From Branchiostoma floridae (Eukaryota > Chordata > Leptocardii > Amphioxiformes > Branchiostomatidae): a stretch of 57,163 nt of DNA. Shown here in pieces: positions 53,201 to 57,163 of the stretch. The translations under genes were made by a program, and so were the position numbers. The stretch lies in the NCBI RefSeq assembly GCF_000003815.2, contig NC_049983.1, positions 28,239,543-28,296,705 on the forward strand, read 5' to 3'. The first letter of the stretch is position 1, and every line of letters starts with the position of its first letter. The notes beneath the pieces were generated by a model. It was not told where the DNA came from. It saw only the letters and a list, made by a program, of their open reading frames with translations, and searched no databases.

Positions 53201-56200
53201 GTGAAAAATTGGTTGGCGCAAGTAAATTTTTTATGTGTTTGCCCGATAGGACAAGTGAACTTTAGAAAACTTGTCCAACCCTGCTTAGCTATAAGGTGTA
53301 CTGATGCACCAACAGTGAAAAATTAGGCACAAAAGTGCGCTATCGTGTGCCAGTATTCCCTGCCCTCACATACGTACCAGGATTATCCACACCAGTCTGT
53401 ATGCACTCGTCAAGCGTGTAGCCGCTGTCTGTTTTCTTGTTGACCAGACTGTGGTACATCTGAGGAGTCAGACACTTCGCCATCCAGTTGTTGTGTTTGG
53501 TCAGGTCGGGGTAGGCCTTGGGCCACACCGTGTACACGTCCTTCCCTGGAAATTCAAATTTGAGATTCGTAAATTTCGTTGTAGGGCAGTATGTTGTGCT
53601 AGTCATCGATATCATCCACAGAAAGTCTCAACTGGCTACTCCTGAACACAATCTGTTTCCATTGCTTCACTAATTAAAAACAACAAACCTACATTGAAAA
53701 AAATAAACAAAAAGTGAACAAACCTACTTTTAAAGTTTGATTGCCTAACATTAGTAATAAGCAAAACTTTGTCCTTATTCTTCTTACTAAACAAACCTTA
53801 TTCCAATAGGTTCAATAAATTTGTGGTGTTTCCCTGGCTAATGTGTTGGATCAAAGCTCAAAACTGTTCAACACTTATTCCATTATACAAACAAACCAAG
53901 CTACCTGCTTCCATGGCCTTCAGTAAACAAACAAACAAACAAACAAACCTGCTTCCATGGCCTTCTCCATGTTAACCAGCAGCTCCACGCCATCCACGAC
54001 CTTCTGCACCAGCTCGACCTCTGACATCCCGAGTCGATCGGCGTTGGAGATGTCGAAGGTGCCTCCCGTTGCCGCGGTGTCGACCCCGCCCGTCCCGCGC
54101 TTCTGCAGACGACCTCCTCCAGGAAATGGTCGAAGTCCGGGTGTTTGCTCACGTTCGGCAGCTGGGGGGGGGGGGGGGGTTCCGGGGGAAGGTTAAACAC
54201 CCCGCCACAAACTCAGTGGATGATTCTGTAACAGGGGGGGTTAAGTACTACCTATCGGCCTTGCCCAAGAGCACTAGTGCTTTTGTGGCGACAGCGATAG
54301 CAGTCGTGATTTGTGATCCGGCTGCCCGGGTTCGGCGCGGGTTCGAATCCCGGGAGTCGGGATGTTGTTTCTTTCTGTTCTACTCGCCCCTCTGGTTGTT
54401 TCACTGGTTATTCTATTGGGTTTTGCTTCTATATCCTTCATTATAAAGAATCACATTGGAAAAGCGTTCTTACTAGTATGCACTGTTTGACTGAGCTTTG
54501 AGAGGGCTGTCATGTGCAAGATAAATGCCCCAAACATATTTTTTCACATGTTGAGTCAGATGAACAGTGTAACACCAGTTTCAGTACCACAGACAAGCGC
54601 TACTAGTCATAGCAGCTGCACAAGTTTAAGTCCTTTTAACACGTGATGATTTTCTATGTTGACTCAGATGATGGTCCCCTCTGTTGGACGGACAGGTGAG
54701 GATATAACCCAGGTGATTATTGATTATTGACTGATAGATAACCCACCTTGACGTGCACACCTGCCGTCAGCCCTGTGCCCAGGTTAGACGGACAGGTGAG
54801 GACGTAGCCCAGGTGATTATTGATTATTGACTGATAGATAACCCACCTTGACGTGCACACCTGCCCTCAGCCCTGTGCCCAGGTTAGACGGACAGGTGAG
54901 GATGTAGCCCAGGTGAGGGTTCCACATGAACTCGTAGCCCTTCGACTTGATGACGTCTTCGACCTTCTTCAGGCCTGTGCAGAATCGCTGGAAGACGCGC
55001 CTCATGTTGCCGCCCTTCTCCATGGAGATGACCCGGGTGTGGTCCTCCTCGTTGATCCACACCAGGAAGGTTTTGTCATCGTTGTGCCTGGACAGAGAAG
55101 TAACATATAAGGAAGGAATTATACTCCCAAATCATGGGATTTTCCAGTAGATCAAGACGTGATTATGTGCCAAATACAGTAGAAGCCAGTTAATTACACA
55201 ACGGATAACCGCACACTTCTGTTTATTGCACAGAATCCTAAAATCCCAAACGGGTATGGTCCAGCTGTATAACTTCGCGTTATTGCACCACCCAGATAAT
55301 TGCACGAAATACGCTGGCAAATGGGGTGTGCAATTCAGCGGCTTCTACTTTATTCCAACCATATGCTGTTCGGTAGCATTAATACGGGAGGGTCTTTTTA
55401 GCGAATGCCCACAAACGCCCACTCTAGAGAAGTCCGCGCTGCACGAATCTCATTTTTTTTGCTTGGAATATGTCCACGTTGTACAAATTAAAGTNNNNNN
55501 NNNNNNNNNNNNNNNNNNNNNNNNNNNNNNNNNNNNNNNNNNNNNNNNNNNNNNNNNNNNNNNNNNNNNNNNNNNNNNNNNNNNNNNNNNNNNNNNNNNN
55601 NNNNNNNNNNNNNNNNNNNNNNNNNNNNNNNNNNNNNNNNNNNNNNNNNNNNNNNNNNNNNNNNNNNNNNNNNNNNNNNNNNNNNNNNNNNNNNNNNNNN
55701 NNNNNNNNNNNNNNNNNNNNNNNNNNNNNNNNNNNNNNNNNNNNNNNNNNNNNNNNNNNNNNNNNNNNNNNNNNNNNNNNNNNNNNNNNNNNNNNNNNNN
55801 NNNNNNNNNNNNNNNNNNNNNNNNNNNNNNNNNNNNNNNNNNNNNNNNNNNNNNNNNNNNNNNNNNNNNNNNNNNNNNNNNNNNNNNNNNNNNNNNNNNN
55901 NNNNNNNNNNNNNNNNNNNNNNNNNNNNNNNNNNNNNNNNNNNNNNNNNNNNNNNNNNNNNNNNNNNNNNNNNNNNNNNNNNNNNNNNNNNNNNNNNNNN
56001 NNNNNNNNNNNNNNNNNNNNNNNNNNNNNNNNNNNNNNNNNNNNNNNNNNNNNNNNNNNNNNNNNNNNNNNNNNNNNNNNNNNNNNNNNNNNNNNNNNNN
56101 NNNNNNNNNNNNNNNNNNNNNNNNNNNNNNGCGAGCGCCTCCTTAATCACATAGCACATCACACATGACGATACAACTACATGTACAGAGGTCTAAATCA

Positions 56201-57163
56201 ATCTCCACCTACCATCAAACGTAGCGAGCGCCTCCTTAATCACATTATACTCAACATGACAATACACCTACATGTACAGCCATCAGAACAAAACTCCTAC
56301 CATCAAACGTGGCGAGCGCCTCCTTCAGGATTTTCTCCACATCCCTCCTCTCGGCCCGGTTGCACCATGGCGGCAGGGCCAGCCCGCGGATGCTGCGCCC
56401 GGTACGCACACGCGACGACAGCACGTAGTTGGGGTCCAGATTGTCGCCCCCGCGCAGATTCTCGAAGGTGAGGTCTGTCTTGTGCTTGGCGTCTTTCCCG
56501 TACCCGCCGTGGCGCCCGCTGATGATCGGGTCGAACATGTCGGCGAAGGTTTTGTAGCTTTCCTCGTCTCCTGCCACGGCCCCAACTGTCATGATGAAGG
56601 GGTGGCCTGGGGGCAAAGGGGGGAAACGTTCTCATCAAATGGTTGGGCATGCTCTATCCCAGGTTGCTACATCAAGAGCTGGACATAGAACAACGTAATA
56701 CACTACATGGAGATTAACAAGTTACACATAAAACGTTACATGGCTTTTAACAGATAATTCTAGATACCAGTGATACTAGAGTTTGTTTTTTAGCTGTGAG
56801 GATTTTGTAAATTAGTAAAATCTTAATTTTACTTCTAAACCTGACACCACCCCACACTTATAGGGCTGTGTACCTAAATACCCTAACATTTCTTTAGGTA
56901 TACAGCTCTATCCACATTTGTATTGAACCATGATGCCTTACCCGGGTTGTCCATATACATCCGTACAATCATGTAGTAATAAACCCTTACCCGGGTTGTC
57001 CATATACATCCGTACAATCATGTAGTAATAAACCCTTACCTGGGTTGTCTACATACATCCGTACAATCATAAGTAATAAACCCTTACCCAGGTTGTCTAC
57101 ATACATCCGTACAATCATGTAGTAATAGACCCTTACCCGGGTGTCCATATACATGACAATCAG
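47207..57163 (-). CDS. Three-domain (flagellar-type) creatine kinase, 5'-partial
   Basis: The gene encodes three complete phosphagen kinase repeats in one chain, transferring phosphate between phosphocreatine and ADP. Such fused trimers are known as the flagellar creatine kinase of echinoderm and protochordate sperm. Exons in transcript order are: domain 1, the end of an exon beyond 57163, 56301-56606, one or more exons lost in the N run 55495-56130, 54847-55087, 53949-54161; domain 2, 53378-53545, 52137-52890, 51304-51491; domain 3, 50434-50622, 49653-50112, 49018-49258, 47804-47965, 47207-47320. Every domain has [19 protein letters not shown] and [12 protein letters not shown] with the reactive-site Cys, so all three look catalytic. 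Domain junctions are phase-1 introns. A one-base deletion breaks the frame in the last domain 1 exon. The first possible minus-strand AATAAA is at 46207-46212. The N-terminus, which carries a myristoylation signal in sea urchin, is outside the window. Confidence 0.93.
47966..48360 (-). repeat. About 85-bp array repeating the acceptor and start of creatine kinase exon 47804-47965
   Basis: On the gene strand each of about five units has a GTTTGTTTG tract, TTTGTCCAG and CTGCCGAAGATGAGCACC, which is the start of the exon encoding LPKMST. The real exon is the copy at 47965, as only it continues into [10 protein letters not shown]. Confidence 0.92.
48405..49080 (-). repeat. About 117-bp array repeating the end and donor of creatine kinase exon 49018-49258
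   Basis: Six extra copies of the exon end ([16 protein letters not shown]) and its donor AAG|GTGGGTTATC follow the real exon. Between copies are tattgattattgactgatag and ggatataacccaggtg. The copies differ by a few bases; one (about 48714) lost bases in the GTGCACAC stretch. Confidence 0.95.
51060..51330 (-). repeat. About 82-bp array repeating the end and donor of the last domain 2 creatine kinase exon
   Basis: Three copies of the exon end (GAGACCTCATCCCAG) with donor GTCAGC, joined to taagtaagaaaatataactg spacers, follow the exon that ends at 51304. Confidence 0.9.
51304..53545 (-). other. Creatine kinase domain 2
   Basis: Exon 53378-53545 reads [20 protein letters not shown] to IQTGVDNPG. 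Exon 52137-52890 is a single 754-base exon that covers what takes several exons in domains 1 and 3, from [17 protein letters not shown] through [20 protein letters not shown]. Exon 51304-51491 reads [19 protein letters not shown] to [10 protein letters not shown]. The intron between QL and QKRG is absent from the other two domains and holds a tRNA-like tandem array. Confidence 0.92.
51530..51945. repeat. Tandem tRNA-like units (about 62 bp, seven copies) in the domain 2-specific intron
   Basis: The sequence gggtttgaatcc, which matches a tRNA-type B box (GGTTCRANNCC), recurs at about 51546, 51608, 51670, 51732, 51794, 51856 and 51918. Each is preceded by an A-box-like tggttagaatagttg segment. 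Units look like the D-arm to T-arm part of a tRNA-derived sequence. Confidence 0.75.
54270..54372 (+). mobile_element. tRNA-like SINE head in a creatine kinase intron
   Basis: A B box (gcgggttcgaatcccggg) follows an A-box-like segment (tggcgacagcgatagcag) and an anticodon-arm-like region. It does not fold into an obvious functional tRNA by eye. It sits between domain 1 exons 54847-55087 and 53949-54161. Confidence 0.5.
54690..54910 (-). repeat. Same 117-bp unit at the equivalent exon of creatine kinase domain 1
   Basis: After exon 54847-55087 there are one complete and one partial further unit. Their exon end, donor and intron spacer (tattgattattgactgatag) are nearly the same as those of the domain 3 array 6 kb away. 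Confidence 0.92.
56131..56330 (-). repeat. Repeated exon end and donor after creatine kinase exon 56301-56606
   Basis: Two further copies of GAGGCGCTCGC...TTTGATG|GTAGG occur before the N run (near 56131 and 56212). The array may continue into the unsequenced part. Confidence 0.8.
56935..57163 (-). repeat. About 50-bp array repeating a creatine kinase exon end (DNPG) and donor
   Basis: Four to five copies of the gene-strand sequence GGATGTATATGGACAACCCG with G|GTAAGG donors are spaced by ttactacatgattgtacgg. In domains 2 and 3 the matching place reads GVDNPG and is the end of the first exon of the domain. The real exon is probably beyond the right edge. Confidence 0.85.

Larger units (their letters stand above)
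53949..57163 (-). other. Creatine kinase domain 1 (partial, gap, frameshift)
   Basis: Exon 56301-56606 begins [20 protein letters not shown] and includes [20 protein letters not shown], ending ATFDG. The region equivalent to GKYYPL through GIW lies in the N run. Exon 54847-55087 has [18 protein letters not shown] and [16 protein letters not shown]. Exon 53949-54161 runs [17 protein letters not shown], shifts by one base near 54110, then continues [19 protein letters not shown] to MEKAMEA. A 45-bp tandem duplication copies the last donor (about 53903-53948). Confidence 0.88.

Noticed and set aside
54270-54372. Possible functional tRNA gene
   Set aside because: The B box is good, but I cannot pair a full acceptor stem or anticodon arm by eye; a SINE head is more likely.

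Overview
This window looks like nuclear DNA of an invertebrate chordate, most likely a cephalochordate (Branchiostoma, amphioxus). That call is inference. It rests on split genes with GT-AG introns, vertebrate-like copine and creatine kinase proteins, a creatine kinase made of three fused domains (the flagellar type known from echinoderms, protochordates and some other invertebrates), many tRNA-derived SINEs and foldback elements, and extremely abundant minisatellites. It is a draft assembly: four runs of N interrupt it (5385-5484, 10875-10974, 23618-24312, 55495-56130).

Layout. 1-9500 is repeat-rich: CA-rich tracts, tRNA-derived SINE copies, a foldback element, diverged direct duplications, and one minus-strand terminal exon of an unidentified gene (7715-8260). 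10024-19908 (+) is a secreted-type protein gene: a signal-peptide exon, three tandem four-exon copies of an ILEI/FAM3-like domain (nearly identical 2.34-kb units, introns included), and an acidic tail ending in RDEL, which predicts retention in the ER lumen. 19909-26674 is mostly anonymous sequence with several tandem repeats, one of them open in frame over 600 bases. 26675-43130 (-) is a complete copine gene (two C2 domains plus a VWA/copine domain) in 19 coding exons; I could join every exon in phase apart from one single-base shift. 47207-57163 (-) is a three-domain creatine kinase gene; its 5' end lies beyond the right edge and part of domain 1 is lost in the last N run.

The most striking feature spans the two minus-strand genes. 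Intron after intron carries a tandem array that begins exactly at an exon edge and whose unit contains a piece of the exon together with the splice donor or acceptor. Examples are about 44 units of 79 bp after copine exon 12, about 66 units of 21 bp after copine exon 6, five extra copies of the acceptor and 5' part of copine exon 8, and six extra copies of the exon end plus donor in creatine kinase domain 3. The same unit appears at the matching exon of domain 1. Thus dozens of decoy splice sites surround single real exons. From memory, minisatellites spanning exon-intron borders have been reported in amphioxus at an alcohol dehydrogenase locus, so the class may not be new; the density here is notable.

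The genes have no evident joint pathway. Creatine kinase buffers ATP with phosphocreatine (the fused form in sperm flagella), copines are cytosolic calcium-dependent membrane-binding proteins, and the triple-ILEI protein is predicted to sit in the ER.
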